Shown: positions 48,247 through 60,138, counted from the stretch's first letter. The stretch is DNA of 64,000 nt from Neckera pumila (GCA_963969595.1 OZ018411.1:11224501-11288500); one strand, 5' to 3'. The notes: generated by a model not told the origin, from the letters alone. Made by a program: numbers and translations.

Positions 48247-49078
48247 TAATAGTGACTCTTAGAAATGGAAGTGAATTGTCTTGATGGGAACCCTCTTGCA
48301 AATTGGAACTGGTTCCATTTTCAGAGAATGGAAGAATTCTCCCATTTCAAAGGAAATTCTCATTTGGGAGAATGTGGTTGTGTTCTTTCTACGTTGACAG
48401 ATACCTCATTGTCCAGGAAACTCTCTTGTCATGTTCCTTATGGAAACCTGCAGGTGATGTGTAGTGGAACTGTTGGAAATGGAAGTGATTTCTCCCTTGA
48501 TGAGAATCCTTTGTGTGAACTGGAGCTGGGTCCACTGTCAGAGAACGGAAGAATTTCTCCCCTTTAGAGACAGGAATGTGGTAATGGTCGTCTGGTATAC
48601 CTACGCTGCCTCGTTTTCCGGTATGTTCTCTTTCGCATGTGTTTATGGAAAAACTGCAGGTGGGGACTATTAGAAACGTAAGTTATGTGTCTTGATGAGA
48701 AACCTTTGTGTGATCTGAGCTGAAGCCAGAGAATGAAAGAGTTTTCCCATTTGAGTGGAGGATTCTCCCATTGAGGAGAACGTTGTAATGCGTGTCTTTC
48801 TACAGTAAAGGTATGTCATTGTCCAGTGAATTATCATATCCATGTCTGTCTCTATGCCATAGAAGACTGCAGGTGATGCTTAGTGGGATTCTTGGAAATG
48901 GTAGTGAAATGCCTTGATGAGAACTGGAGCTGATTTCATGACCATTGACAGGAAGAATCCAATTCTAAGGGAGAATGTGGTACTTGTAATGTTTTTCTTT
49001 GACACCCCCGGGAAATAAGAGTCATCTTCTCTTATGCACAACTTATTCACATCTGTAGGAGATGCATAGTGGAACATT
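48247..49078. repeat. Diverged tandem array of about four 200-bp units
   Basis: Starting 300 bp after the kinase stop, a block beginning GGAAATGGAAGTGA and containing CTTGATGAGAAYCCT, GAGAAYGGAAGAATT, CATTGTCCAG and ACTGCAGGTGATGY recurs near 48262, 48475, 48671 and 48893 (spacings 213, 196 and 222). Units share order and length but many substitutions. Frames across it (100 and 69 codons) look like chance readings of the repeat. Confidence 0.7.
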
Positions 49079-49367
49079 TTGGTCTTCTACTGAGGTTCAA
49101 GTTCTTAAATGTCCACTGTTAAAAGAATGTGGAACCCCATGTGTGGACTATACATAATAGCTGTGGTAAATTGAGAGTTAGTAGTCCTTCTGCATGAGTA
49201 GCCTATCTTACAAGGCCAGAAATCTTGAATTACTGTTTGCCAACATGCACTACCTGAGTGAAGAATACACCTATTTTTTTTTCATTTGACAGAAGAACAA
49301 AGGCATCACTACTTCACTACAGTAGATTCAAGCTGTCAGGATGATGACAGTCATTGAGATTGGTTAT

Positions 49368-49476
49368 CTACACTGAATTGTGCAATTAGGTTGCCCCAGA
49401 CTATAGTTGACCATGTCTGAAAGTGTTAGATATGAGAAATTAGTGTGGGGCAACCTAATTGCACAATTCAGTGTAG
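49368..49476. repeat. Perfect 31-bp inverted repeat with 47-base loop
   Basis: The arm at 49368-49398 (starting CTACACTGAATTGTGCAATT) is exactly complementary to 49446-49476. Pairing continues imperfectly outwards (GGTTAT and GTAACC). A transcript would form a long stem like a young plant miRNA precursor or a tiny MITE. No target duplication was identified. Confidence 0.75.
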
Positions 49477-50318
49477 TTTGTAACCAATGACCTGGATGAA
49501 AAAAATTGCGTAACCTATGAGCCCATGGATGAATCTTGAAGAACACAGATGAGGGGTGCTCCTCAAGGATGAAATGCTGACAAAGGCATGGATGCACAAA
49601 ATTGAGAGCTGGTTATGGAATGCGTGCATAAGTAATTGTGACTTGTTTGCAAAACCTTACCATCTAGCTAGATTCTTGCCTAAAATGCTCAACTTCTATA
49701 TATGAGAGCCTAGGTTGATTTTAGGTACATCTGTTTTTAGCAATTTGAATATTCATATGTTTTTCACATAGAGTCTAAAATCTAGAATCTCCTTTCAACT
49801 ACCAACAAGGCTCAATGAGGGCTTTCACAATTCAATAGTAGGGGACCATGTTCAAACCCTTATTTGGTATTGTTACGTTATCTAAGGCAAGATGCCAAGA
49901 TAACCACAAAGTTGGTCACAAAGTTCATAAAGAAAATAGAATGTGAACTTTTGGTCAAATTTATTAACCCCATAAGGATGAGCTAGTCATTGTGAAATTC
50001 AACCTTTTAGGTAATGTGTGAACCATTTGCTCCAAAAAAACCTAAGAACACTCATTGCTCATTGGAGGTCAAACTATTGTGCAAGTCTTCTCCTTTTCAC
50101 ACAGAAATCAGAAGATGAACACATGCACTTATGTCCTACATAAGAAGGATTCTGTCATCCATTTGACACTTTGTCCAAGGGTTACTGGCATTGCATTTGA
50201 ATGGTTGTTATGACAATTGGCCACTCCAATCTATGTCTGAGTCTGGGCCACTGGGGCTACACTTCTGCGATAGTTCTCAAAGTCCAACCTCAGCACGAGA
50301 TTGAATTCGTGGTCTCTA

Positions 50319-50489
50319 AGGGATGCTTTACACCAAGAGGCTGGGCCATTCCCCTTGAGTCCGATTGCACAAATTTCAACCTTTTGTCCAATCACAAATG
50401 AAGATCTCAACCCTTTGTCCAATCACAAGTGAGGATTTCGAGTCTCTGACATAGGAAATTGGCCCGGCCTCTTGGTGTAAAGCGTCCCT
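50319..50489. repeat. Inverted repeat with 32-bp arms and internal 30-bp tandem
   Basis: The arm at 50319-50350 (AGGGATGCTTTACACCAAGA and on) pairs with 50457-50489 with two mismatches and one extra base. The interior holds two tandem copies of a unit containing CTTTTGTCCAATCACAA. It looks like a small MITE of about 170 bp; the superfamily is not clear. Confidence 0.65.
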
Positions 50490-50889
50490 AATTGTCTGCA
50501 ACCAAACCGCAAATTCGGGCACAGAGTCACACACATACTAGTCGTACTGTACAATAGTCCATGTGGCACATGGACATGGTAACTTAACTAATGTACTAAA
50601 GGCCATGGGAATTTGAATTTTTTAAAAGTGCAAAATCTACAAGTAAGTTAGGTCAAGGTGTGATCATAGTACACATTGTACTGAATCCAGTTTGATGAAA
50701 ACAGCTGGGTATGGCAAAGGACTAATGAGATTATGGAAGAATCTGCTCTGGGGCAGGAGCAGTGATTTTTTGAGACTTCCATGTTCCAAAGCCTAGGTGG
50801 TTTCAACTTATTGCACCAATATTCTGGTGATATTATACGGTAGGGGGACAAAACTCATCTTGGCAATAATGTTGAATTGTAAGGCAAAT

Positions 50890-52268
50890 ACAGTAGAACC
50901 TCTCTTGGTGCATAGTCTTGGGATTATGCACTAAGACTCCACGCCTGATACGCCAAGGAGGGGCACCAAGTGCTACCTTGGCGTGTGGATTGGAGATTAC
51001 CACTCTTCCTTTGCCCCACGGCTGACGCGCCAAGCAGGGGCGTCAAATGGGTATTATTGCAAAGAACTTAAAGGTTTTGATATAAAACTTACACATTTTA
51101 CTTTCAATGCATTAGGGCATCCCCATGCCTGATGCACCAAGTGCAGCCTTGGCGTGTGGGGCTTTATCACTCCTCCTCTGCCCCACGCCTGACACGCCAA
51201 ACAAGGGCACCAAATATGTAATGGTGGCAGATATGTAATTCAAAAGAGTTTGATGGTTTTTAAAATTAAACTCAAAATTCTTTTAGTTACTTCATTGAGA
51301 ACTAGACCACATTGTTCCAAAGGCATTTCCAACTTTGTTTGTATTTTTGAGCTAATAGAGAAGCTCACTATATGCACATGGGGTGGTAGGAGGTAGAACA
51401 AACAATGTGGGATAAGTAAATTAAATGTAGTAGAAGCTCCACCACTCATAGTTTATTCAAAAGCAGGAATTGTGTTAAAAGTGAAATTTTAGACCTCATT
51501 TAGGCATAGTAGCTTAACTTTTTCCAAAAAACTTTGATTTAAGAGAAGTTGGTGAATCAATATAAATTTCATCTCCAAAAATCTGTTTGAGATTTTAAGT
51601 CTCCAATCAAAAGTTATGGACAAATTTCAAAAGAAGATTAGAAGGGAATTTTTTTTACATTTGTAGAAACGCATAGTAGAAATTTGTCCATAACTTTTGA
51701 TTGGAGACTTAAATCTCAAACGGATTTTTGGAGATGAAATTTATCTTCATTTAGCAACTTTTTTAAGTTCAATTTTTTCTAGTTGGGAATGCCTTCTTTC
51801 AGTTTTTTCACACAAATAAAGGAAACTTTATTGAGGTTAAAATTACCTTTGAAAAAATTTGAGGATCAAATGGGGTATGTGCCTCGAAAATGGGGTGAGA
51901 AGGATTGTCAGTACCTCAAAATTGTGTTGAAAAAGGTAGTCAGAGCCTTTGGCGAGCTATGCGCAAGGCTCACCATTTCCCCATGTATCCTTCAAATTTT
52001 GGCGTAGCCGGGCAGTTTTCCCTGTTTGGCACATCAGCCGTGGGGAAGTAAAAGAAGCCAAGGCCCGCCAACTGCCCGTGTTAGGCCCCTTGGCGCCCTG
52101 CCGTGGGAAAGTTCTTAGAGAAGGTTAACATAGTAGGAGAGGTTCTGCATTAAACACAGTTGGCAAACATGGCCTCTCACTATGGGGCCTCCAACTACTA
52201 TTCACAAATAAATGCTTCAAAGTATTACCTCTCTTATTGCATATTATGCACTAAGAGAGGTTCTACAG
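50890..52268. mobile_element. pogo/Tigger-like TA-flanked element with nested repeats
   Basis: Left end CAGTAGAACCTCTCTTGGTG after TA (50888-50889); right end, reversed, CTGTAGAACCTCTCTTAGTG before TA (52269-52270). CAGTNGAACCTC ends with TA duplication resemble pogo/Tigger elements of the Tc1/mariner superfamily. Internally, variants of CCACGCCTGACRCGCCAA recur around 50938-51200. A palindromic repeat sits inside at about 51350-52137. No intact transposase is visible, so it is a non-autonomous or decayed copy. Confidence 0.6.
51350..52137. repeat. Palindromic (foldback) repeat, copy 2, interrupted
   Basis: The left arm follows copies 1 and 3 (GGGGTGGTAGGAGGTAGAAC, CTCCAATCAAAAGTTATGGA), and the right arm begins as expected. 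At about 51775 the right arm breaks off at AAGTTCAATTTTTT and resumes near 52108 as AGTTCTTAGAGAAGG, leaving about 330 bp of unrelated, GC-richer sequence (with GGGCAGTTTTCCC and GGCGCC) inserted. The outermost part of the right arm is missing. Confidence 0.6.
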
Positions 52269-53289
52269 TATCTGGCTTCAAAGGCTATTCTAAGCATCGT
52301 AGTAAACGAAAGTAGGTGACAATTTTTTTTGTCACTAGAAAACTAGAAAACTACTGCGAGTGCAAGAACTACAAGCTCAAGAAACTCTAAACTATTGAAC
52401 TGCTAATTGAAGCCAATGATACTAAAACTTATAAGTCACAAACTACAACAATTTAAGCAAAAAAGAAAACAATAGTGTAGAACTCATGACTTTTAGGTTT
52501 AAAGAACAATGCTTGTATGAATATAATTGCAGACCATTTGCCATAGCCAAATAGAGCATTTTGTCAATTGTTATGGATGATTCATGAATGAGAAAACATG
52601 ATTGTTGAATTCTCACTCTCTTCTTTGCTCAATTCTCTTATTTGAAATCTAAACAATGACCTACAGAGTTGTAGCTTAACACTACAATTGTAAATCTTTG
52701 AAACCCTAATTTTATATCATTAAGATGGCTATTGGGTATGCACAATATTGTTTTCAAGTTGAGGCAATTTCAAAAGTATCTTCAAACAACACTCTCCACT
52801 TAAGTTTATCATGGTAGTATGCAAATGAAGTATAGAGAAAATGTAAAATTTGTAGGAAACAAAAACACAAAGCAATTTCCAAAACTATCTTCAAGGCAAA
52901 ACAATTGAGTTGTAACTGAATAGGAATGTTTGAAGTCTTATACAAGAAATTAGTGAACTTGGCCCTCCAACACTGAAAGCAAATTGGCACCAATAGTACA
53001 AACTTGGCACAGAAGTAAGTGAAAGAAACAGCTCAAATGTGCAAACCCCTAGCAAAAAAGCGTGGAGAAATCACAATTGTTCACAAAAAGTGGTGCCAAT
53101 AATGTAGGTGAAGGGAAAGCTTGCTCTTGTGTTTAATGTCGAGAGCTTCATGAATGGCTAATAGCTAATTCCCACCATTAGACAGCTATCAAATTTTTGG
53201 CAGTAAAAAATCAAAATTATTCCTTTACTTATCATTGGTGAGACAATCTAGCCTTGCCATGGCAAATATTAGTTATTTTTTGTTGCTAA

Positions 53290-53524
53290 AGAAATTATTG
53301 GACATGAGTGTTGCCTACTGAAAAAATATGTGAATGCTTTGCCAAAGGCTCTCTAGTCTCTCTTTCTCTCTCCATACTTTTAGTTCTCTTCACGCTCTTT
53401 GCTTTCTTAGCTTTTTTCATTTTTTTCCCTAGGGTGTATTTTAGTTTGGGTATTGTATTTCTCTTTGTTTGTAATGAAGTTACATTTATTTGTATAAAAA
53501 AATAAAAAAATAAAAAAATAAAAA
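53290..53524 (+). repeat. Possible retroelement 3' end with (AAAAAAT)n tail
   Basis: A CT-rich stretch (53343-53400), a T-rich segment and then AAAAAATAAAAAAATAAAA at 53498-53524 resemble the 3' end and tail of a LINE or SINE. A similar order, CT-rich then tail, occurs at 56660-56829. I found no convincing target duplication or reverse transcriptase, so the class is open. Confidence 0.3.
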
Positions 53525-55261
53525 TGTTGCAAGGTAACATGTCTAAGAAGTGACCTTTACTAGGAGAATTGAAATTGGGATCAATTGGTGCAATGGAAGA
53601 ATTTTCAATGAATTTTTAGTGAAAGCAGAATGGAATCCACAGTAAACGCAAGAATTTGCATAATCTTTGGAACGTTTAGCATTTAGTTATAATTTCTGAA
53701 ACTGAAAGCTAAGGGTCTGTTATTTTAGTTCATAGGTGGTATACATAGTATTCACATGATATAGTTTTGTGAATAGGCCATGATATATTTCAAAAGTGAT
53801 CCACTTGTATATAAATGGCACACAACATGGATTCAAAAAGTGCTCTTCACTAATTGAAAATAGAACATTGGAAATAAACATTCATTACCATTTTTCTACT
53901 AATTGAAAATGGAACATTTATGGCCTTTCATTTGTTTATAATTTTTCTTGTGTGCTACATAGCCTTTTCACTTTTCATCCATCTTAAGGATGAATTTTAT
54001 CCCTCAAAATTTCCCACTTTGTTTGGACACCATATGGAGACAAGTTTTGAACTTTTGCGTATCAATTCTTTAGTTTTGCATCAACCATATTAGATCCTTT
54101 TTAGGAACGTAGGGGTGATCTAAAGAGCCTAGTCACTTGAAAGACCTATTATCTTACACTCAACCATTTTTATAAGTATAATGTAGGTAAATCCAAAATT
54201 CATCTTATGTACATTCAAATAAGATATTTAAAGTGTTAAAAGATTTGTCCCAATAAGAGGTTAAATTGAAAAAAACAATAGTACCAAAAATCATCCTCTT
54301 ACAAAGTTGACACTTCTATGGTACTATAATTGGGCCAATTCATAACCAAAATTGGCCACCAATTCTATATTGTTAAATTACTCACCACTCTATTTGCTTA
54401 GTTTTCATCCAAATGAGGTGCCCACATTATATAGGAATTGGCTCCACATTTGGTTACCTTGTACAACTTCTATATGTCACTTTGCATTTAGAAGGCCATT
54501 TGTCCCAGAGGCAATGTGATTAGGATTGTTTCTCTCTATGTCCCATGGTCCCTAGTCCTACCAAATTTTTAAAATCTAATTGGTACAAAATTAAAAATTG
54601 GAACTTAGGGTTTCATACTATGTTCCCAGACCCAAGGCCCAATACAACTCAAAAATGTATACATTGCTTGTAGGACTTGGAACTTGAGTTCTTAGACTTA
54701 ATTCAGATAAAAGTCCCATGTATGGTTTTGTATATAACATGAAAAGAATAACATTACATCAAGCATCACTACATGTTGATTTTGTGGGCAAATCTATTCA
54801 TTGTAGATTCAATGCTTAAAGTGACCCCAAAATGTGTGTTGCACTCTCTTTGTTTCTAAAAAAGACATGTATTTCCTTTGTCTCGTTACAAAGCAAATAT
54901 GAGTCTTTTTTAGAAACAGAGGTAGTATATAATTTCTAACCATATATTTTGAATTTTGAAACATACAGCCTCGAAGGTCGGAGGTAGGACAAATTTGACA
55001 CAGCCATGAAAATGCCATGGACTTAATCTCCTTTATGAGTTTTGAATTATTTTTGGACATTATGATACAGATGAAGAAACTTGAGATTTAGAGATGGGAC
55101 TTTGACCTTCACTTTATGAAGCTTCAAGTCCCACATATAATATTTTTATTCACCTTCTATATTCCAAGAAAGTTGGGATTTGACTTCAAATGAAGTGGAA
55201 ATTGGAGAAATGGGACGTGGGACATAGTATGAAACTACCTTTATAGAGCAACAATGCTAGC

Positions 55262-55500
55262 AAATGAGCGCAAAGACTTGAGCCTACAAGCCTTGAACCT
55301 AATTGTAGATATGTACCTACAACCATTTGAAGGTGTTTATAACATTGTATCTTAGCATAGTTATATAATAATATAAAAATATTCTATAATATAGGTACCT
55401 AAAACATAAACACCTATAACTACAAAAGGTGTATTTATAATATAGACTCTTAAGCTCATGGGCTCATAGATTCTATGCTCACATGCCAGCAATTCCCATA
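55262..55500. repeat. Dispersed repeat C, copy 2 (inverted)
   Basis: Reverse-complement match to 19130-19366: it runs from GCAAAGACTTGAGCC through CAACCATTTGAAGGTGTTTAT and TATAGACTCTTAAGCTCATG to TATGCTCACATGCCAGC. No ends or coding sequence are evident. Confidence 0.6.
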
Positions 55501-56327
55501 GAAAGTGTTCAGTGTAAGGTAGGGGGGAGCTAAATTACCAAGCAAGTCCCCTTAGCAACAATAATTATATATTAGTGACGTGTGATATACATTAGTAATA
55601 TATAAGCAATTTACAACTCAAATTAGGAGAGGTTTAAAATATCTTTTGAATACTATATATTTAAAACATTGTAAGAGGTCAGAGTTCAATTTGTAGTTCT
55701 TCCTCATCCATATTCTAATTAGAACCTTTAAAAGTCACATTAGAAGGGATTTGGGGCCAAGAAAGGGCCGTTTCAGGCCTGTTCTCCAATCTATCCCCAT
55801 GCTTTGAACAGTGGTATGGGTTGTCCGAAAAGTATATTTAAAAAAAATAAAAAAATAAAAAAATAAAAAATTTAGCAAACTTCATTTTAAGATATTTTAT
55901 TTTATTTTTGGAAAATCTGATGTGGCTGAAGTTTGGCCATGTCACCCTATTGCAGTGGCGCAGTTTCAGCAATCGGGGACTATTCAAAACTTGTGGAGAA
56001 CTCAATGGAACTCACGGCCCTTTAGAAGGCCCGAATTCTCTCTAATGTTTGAGGTTAGGGGAAGATTGTCCATATTTGAATTTCATAATTTTTCTTATAT
56101 AGGCATTATGTGGCTTATCTAAATGACCAATTAATGATAGGCTTCCGCCCTTTTCAAGGATATGAGCAACGTCAAAGCTAGTATTTAAAAAAAACACTAT
56201 TGAACTTTCCAATACATAAACTACAAGTTCAAAATAAGATTCAAAATCCAAGATTCAGAGTGGTAGATGCATCTTATAAAGACAAAGAGAATGATATTAA
56301 GAAGTTCACATCAATACCTTAAATGAG

Positions 56328-56362
56328 GCTGTTTGTTTGTTTGTTTGTTTGTTTTGTTTGTA
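56328..56362 (+). repeat. (GTTT)n microsatellite
   Basis: Seven to eight tandem GTTT units with one longer T-run interruption. It abuts a GC-rich block at its right side. Confidence 0.85.
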
Positions 56363-57545
56363 GCGTGGACAACTTCCTGACCGTGCGTCCCCCGGCCGCG
56401 TGCTTGGTACCGTCGGAAAGCTCTCGCCGAGGAGGGGTGCACCGGCTTGGTTTCGTGACGTTTGGAGCGGTGGTGCAAAAGTTATTGAATTTCAAAGTAT
56501 TTATTGATTAAAAAATTAGAAAATTACTTTTACTTTGATTTTGGTGGCGTTCTTGGTACTGGGAGTAGAATCGGAAATAGAACCAGGAGTGGAACCGGGA
56601 GTAGATGAAAATTGGGCCAATGGCACAGGGTCACACTAGTATAGTTGAATATTGAAAAAGTTGTTATATCATTTTCTTTTAGTTCCCTCTTGCTTCTCTT
56701 CTTTTTTCTCTCCTTTCCCTTTTGCTCATATTCTTTTCATTTGTCCAGCCGTGAGGCTTGGCTGTTTTCTGGTTCCTTTTTTCAATACAATGGCCCACCA
56801 TTTGTTTAAAAAATAAAAAAATAAAAAATGTGTTGTTATAAAGATTCTTTAAAAATCAAGGTCTACCATTCAAGGATTAATGTCCTAGTGATGAACATTG
56901 TGCAATGATTATTTGCTTATCTAGATTTATTAAAACTCGCTGCAAGGGACTTTTAATTAGCTAATCTCGCCTATAAAAGACCAAGTGGCCATTGAACAGC
57001 CAATTGAAAACTTGGATAGGTACTTATAAGGTCAATTTTTTATGGATCTTTTTGAAATTTTGACACAAGATATAGATATGTATCCCTATAAGAGAATATC
57101 ATTTTCTCCAATTAGGTGCTTGGATAAAAAAATTATGGTGCTTGAAAAGTCTGGGTATCTTATGTAGTCTTGCAATTAGGGAATTTTTATCTGAACTTTG
57201 CATCTACCTTTGAAATTTTGTTGGTATGTACTCATATAGTATTGGATGCAACTATAAAAAAATCCATATATAGTATTAAAATCTAATTCTAATAGGAGTT
57301 TAAATTTGTGACCTTGTTGGGCAAAGTCAGAAATAAAAAAAAAATTCTCACTTCAAATACTATAATCTTTCAATGTATATGGTCAAGTTTTTGAAAATTT
57401 ACCCACATATTCCTATGGTAGTCTTGTACAAATGTGCGTGGTTGAACTTCAAAAAACCCTCTTTTTCTCCATTTTTTCTCACAAAACCAAAAATTGGTAG
57501 CTTTTAACGATTCATGCCCAAAATGTGCTCTTGTCTTTTAGGGGG

Positions 57546-57849
57546 TTAACCCTGTAAGGACCATGTGAACCAAAAAGGTCCAATGGATGCATTCTTTGTT
57601 GATTGCAGAAACAAAGAATATACCTGTTGGTTCAATAATCAGAGTATTTTGGTGACTACCTTGGTCATGAAGGATTGCGTTCTTCTATGGTTAAAGCAAT
57701 TAAATCTAATTTTGATTTCCTCTAAAAAGTCCAATTATTCCATTGGAAAAAGAAGTAGTCTAGCTTACAGACACACCAACATAATATTGTTTTCCAATGA
57801 AGTAGGAGTCTGTTATGCATCCTTGAAAAGGGTCCCCTCACAACAATGA
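57546..57849. mobile_element. Shared TTAA junction between two element ends
   Basis: CTTTTAGGGGG-TTAA-CCCTGTAAGGACC at 57536-57562 reads as the right end of one TTAA-type element directly followed by the left end of another. The partner ends were not found: upstream sequence is AT-rich and unplaced, and no GGTCCTTACAGGG-TTAA follows. A 94-codon frame (57565-57849) lies inside the second element; it has no recognised transposase motif. Confidence 0.4.
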
Positions 57850-57940
57850 ATAGAAAAGTCTTATATGACTCCTCAACCAACTCCAATCCTTGAAGTACCT
57901 GATATGTCCTTCAGACATATCTAGCAAACATTACATTCAG

Positions 57941-58344
57941 TAAGGGAGCCAACCCATTGTCGACCATTTAAGCAATTACGCATATTTGCAGGGCGGAGTT
58001 CTTCAAGGGAGGAATTTTTCCATGTGTAGAAATTGAATTAAGAAGGTTCCCATAATTTTTCAGATTTTTATTTCTCAAAACATAATTACTATGAATTTTT
58101 TTTGCTGAAACTTCTATTCGACCTATACTCGTTATATAGACCTCCCTATTTCCGACCAAGGGCTTGGTTGCAAATGCACGAAGGGTTGGTTGCAATATTG
58201 ATCATATTGTAGCCAATCATAATGCACCACCACTACATTAGAAACCGTGTTGTAATTAATGACTGTGATTCTTCTGTTGATCGGAAAGAGAACAGTCTAC
58301 AGAGCGGAAATGGGGTGGTGATCAGGAATGGGTCGGCTCCCTTA
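57941..58344. mobile_element. TA-flanked MITE, family B, copy 2
   Basis: TA at 57941-57942, then AGGGAGCCAACCCATTGTCG; right end GAATGGGTCGGCTCCCT and TA (58343-58344). The interior matches 40877-41278, including GAATTACGCATAT or its variant, AATTTTTCAGATTTTTATTTC and AGGGTTGGTTGCAATATTGA. The copy is complete with its TA duplication and has no coding content. Confidence 0.75.
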
Positions 58345-58384
58345 GCAGTCGCTGATACTGCCTTCTCCAGATGGAATGATGTAC

Positions 58385-58431
58385 AATATACCACATCATT
58401 TCATCCAAGGGATGAAATGGTGTGGTATATT
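58385..58431. repeat. Hairpin with 22-bp arms and a 3-base loop
   Basis: AATATACCACATCATTTCAT and two further bases (58385-58406) pair with 58410-58431 with a single mismatch around AAG. It lies 40 bp beyond the right end of the family B MITE. It could be a separate microelement or a stem in a transcript. Confidence 0.7.
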
Positions 58432-58678
58432 CCACACCAAATCAGTAATTACAAAGACACTTGGCAAAATTTGTCAGAACTCAACTGGATTCCTGGGTCA
58501 GTTACAAGGTCGCAGCTACACATTGGGGTCAATGAAAAATTAAGTACTTTGAATAAAACTGTAAATAAAGTAGCAAACTTATTCAAAATGGCAATCAATT
58601 TATAGAGATGAATTATCTCAATGCTTGAGTTACATCTCTTTGATGTCATTGTCATTCATGTTTTGTATTTTTTAGTGA

Positions 58679-59545
58679 CAAGAGAAGCTCTTCATATACC
58701 CATGCAATGGTAGGAGGTAGCACAACCCATGTGGGATAAATAAACTAGAATTTGTAGTTCTCAAGCACATAGTTAAGTCAAAAACAAAGGAATGTGTTAA
58801 AAGTAGAATTTTAGACCTCATTTATGCATAGTAGAATAACTTTTCTCAAAAAACTTTGAACTAAAAAAAGTTGGTAAACAAAGATAAGTCTCACCTCCGA
58901 AAATCCGTTTAGCATTTTAAATCTCCAATCAAAAGTTATGAACAAATTTAAGAGAGGGATTGGAATGAACATTTTCTTTAACACTTTAAAAAATCCTCTC
59001 TCAAATTTATTCATAACTCTTGATTGGAGATTCAAAATACCAAACGTATTTTTGGAGGTGGAACTTATCTTTGTTTACCAACTTTTTTTAGTTCAAAGTT
59101 TTTTGAGAAAAGTTATTCTACTATGCATAAATGAGGTCTAAAATTTTACTTTTAAAACAATTCTTTGTTTTTGACTTAACTATGTGCTTGAGAAACTACA
59201 AACTCTAATTTATTTATCCCACATGGGTTCTTCTACCTCCTACCACCCCATGGGTATATATAGAGTTGTTTTTTCACTTGAAAACCCAAAATATGTTATT
59301 CATTGCAAATTGTTGTAATGCATTATACATTGGATTCTTTGCCAACATCTTTTTCAAAAAACATTGGTTGATTCGTATGTTTGGTCCTAAAGTTAACAAA
59401 AGAAAATGGAACATATCATAATGTATTGGCATTATTCTGGTACTCAAACTTACATTAAATATGTAAGGATGAATTTTGTGGATGAGGACTCCAGAGAGGG
59501 AAAGGCAGCCTCTCTGAAGGCTACTTAATGTTATGAAGCTTAACT
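58679..59545. repeat. Palindromic (foldback) repeat, copy 3, with shared flank
   Basis: An inverted repeat of about 600 bp (58679-59284) whose arms contain CTCCAATCAAAAGTTATG and its complement, closing near 58980. The outer parts carry CATATACCCATG and its mirror CATGGGTATATA. It is the closest relative of copy 1, and both share a further 250 bp downstream (GGATTCTTTGCCAACATC through TGAAGGCTACT). The two frames of 67 and 74 codons here are mirror readings of the arms, not genes. Confidence 0.7.
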
Positions 59546-60138
59546 GAATACCTTCCAAGCACGAGGGGGACCATTGCCTGGTTTGCCAATGTTATGACAA
59601 TGCAATGTTATGAGAGCGACCAGTTTGCTTCAGAATTTTATTTTTTTAACAAAGGGGATAACATTTCTTCACTGCCATCAATGCTCAAAGCATCACTACA
59701 GTCTACAGGCACTACCTTTTCAGGACGGAATCTCTCCTTTTACTGGTACAGTTGTCGAAAGTGATTTCGAGATGCTTCTAGAAATTTCCAGTTAAGAATT
59801 CAAAAGAAAATTTCTTGTCCAAAGCAAGCATTACAATAGAAACACTCACAGATCTGACACGACAGAAATGAAAAATCCTTCGTTCCAAGTTCTGGAGAAG
59901 ACTAAGTTTATTATATACAGCCATGCAGGCACTGAGGCATCAATTAGATATCTGCGTAAGATCGGATAGGTTGTTGGTTCCTGGCGATGACTAATTCCCG
60001 CTGTGGTAACACCACCATAAAGAGCATGCACAACATTACGGTGTAATAAAACTGCTTCAGAAGCGCCGATTCTAAAATCACTCTAAATATCAAAGGTCTG
60101 TACAAAATTGCTAGGCGAGAGGTGTGTTCAAACTTAAA

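Larger units (their letters stand above)
52269..57545. other. Gene-free stretch with A-rich retroelement-like tails
   Basis: No supported gene. Tails of (AAAAAAT)n type occur at 53498-53524, 55836-55870 and 56808-56829; the first and third follow CT-rich stretches. A repeat C copy lies at 55262-55500, a (GTTT)n microsatellite at 56328-56362, and just after it an isolated GC-rich block (about 56365-56480) unlike its surroundings. The rest is AT-rich with scattered short frames. Confidence 0.5.

Noticed and set aside
48247..49078. Possible CRISPR-like or coding repeat
   Set aside because: Units are about 200 bp and diverged throughout, without conserved short repeats and unique spacers, in a plant nuclear context; frames across it are broken.
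57565..57849. 94-codon frame as a piggyBac transposase fragment
   Set aside because: It lies inside a TTAA-type element end, but I see none of the expected aspartate-containing motifs.
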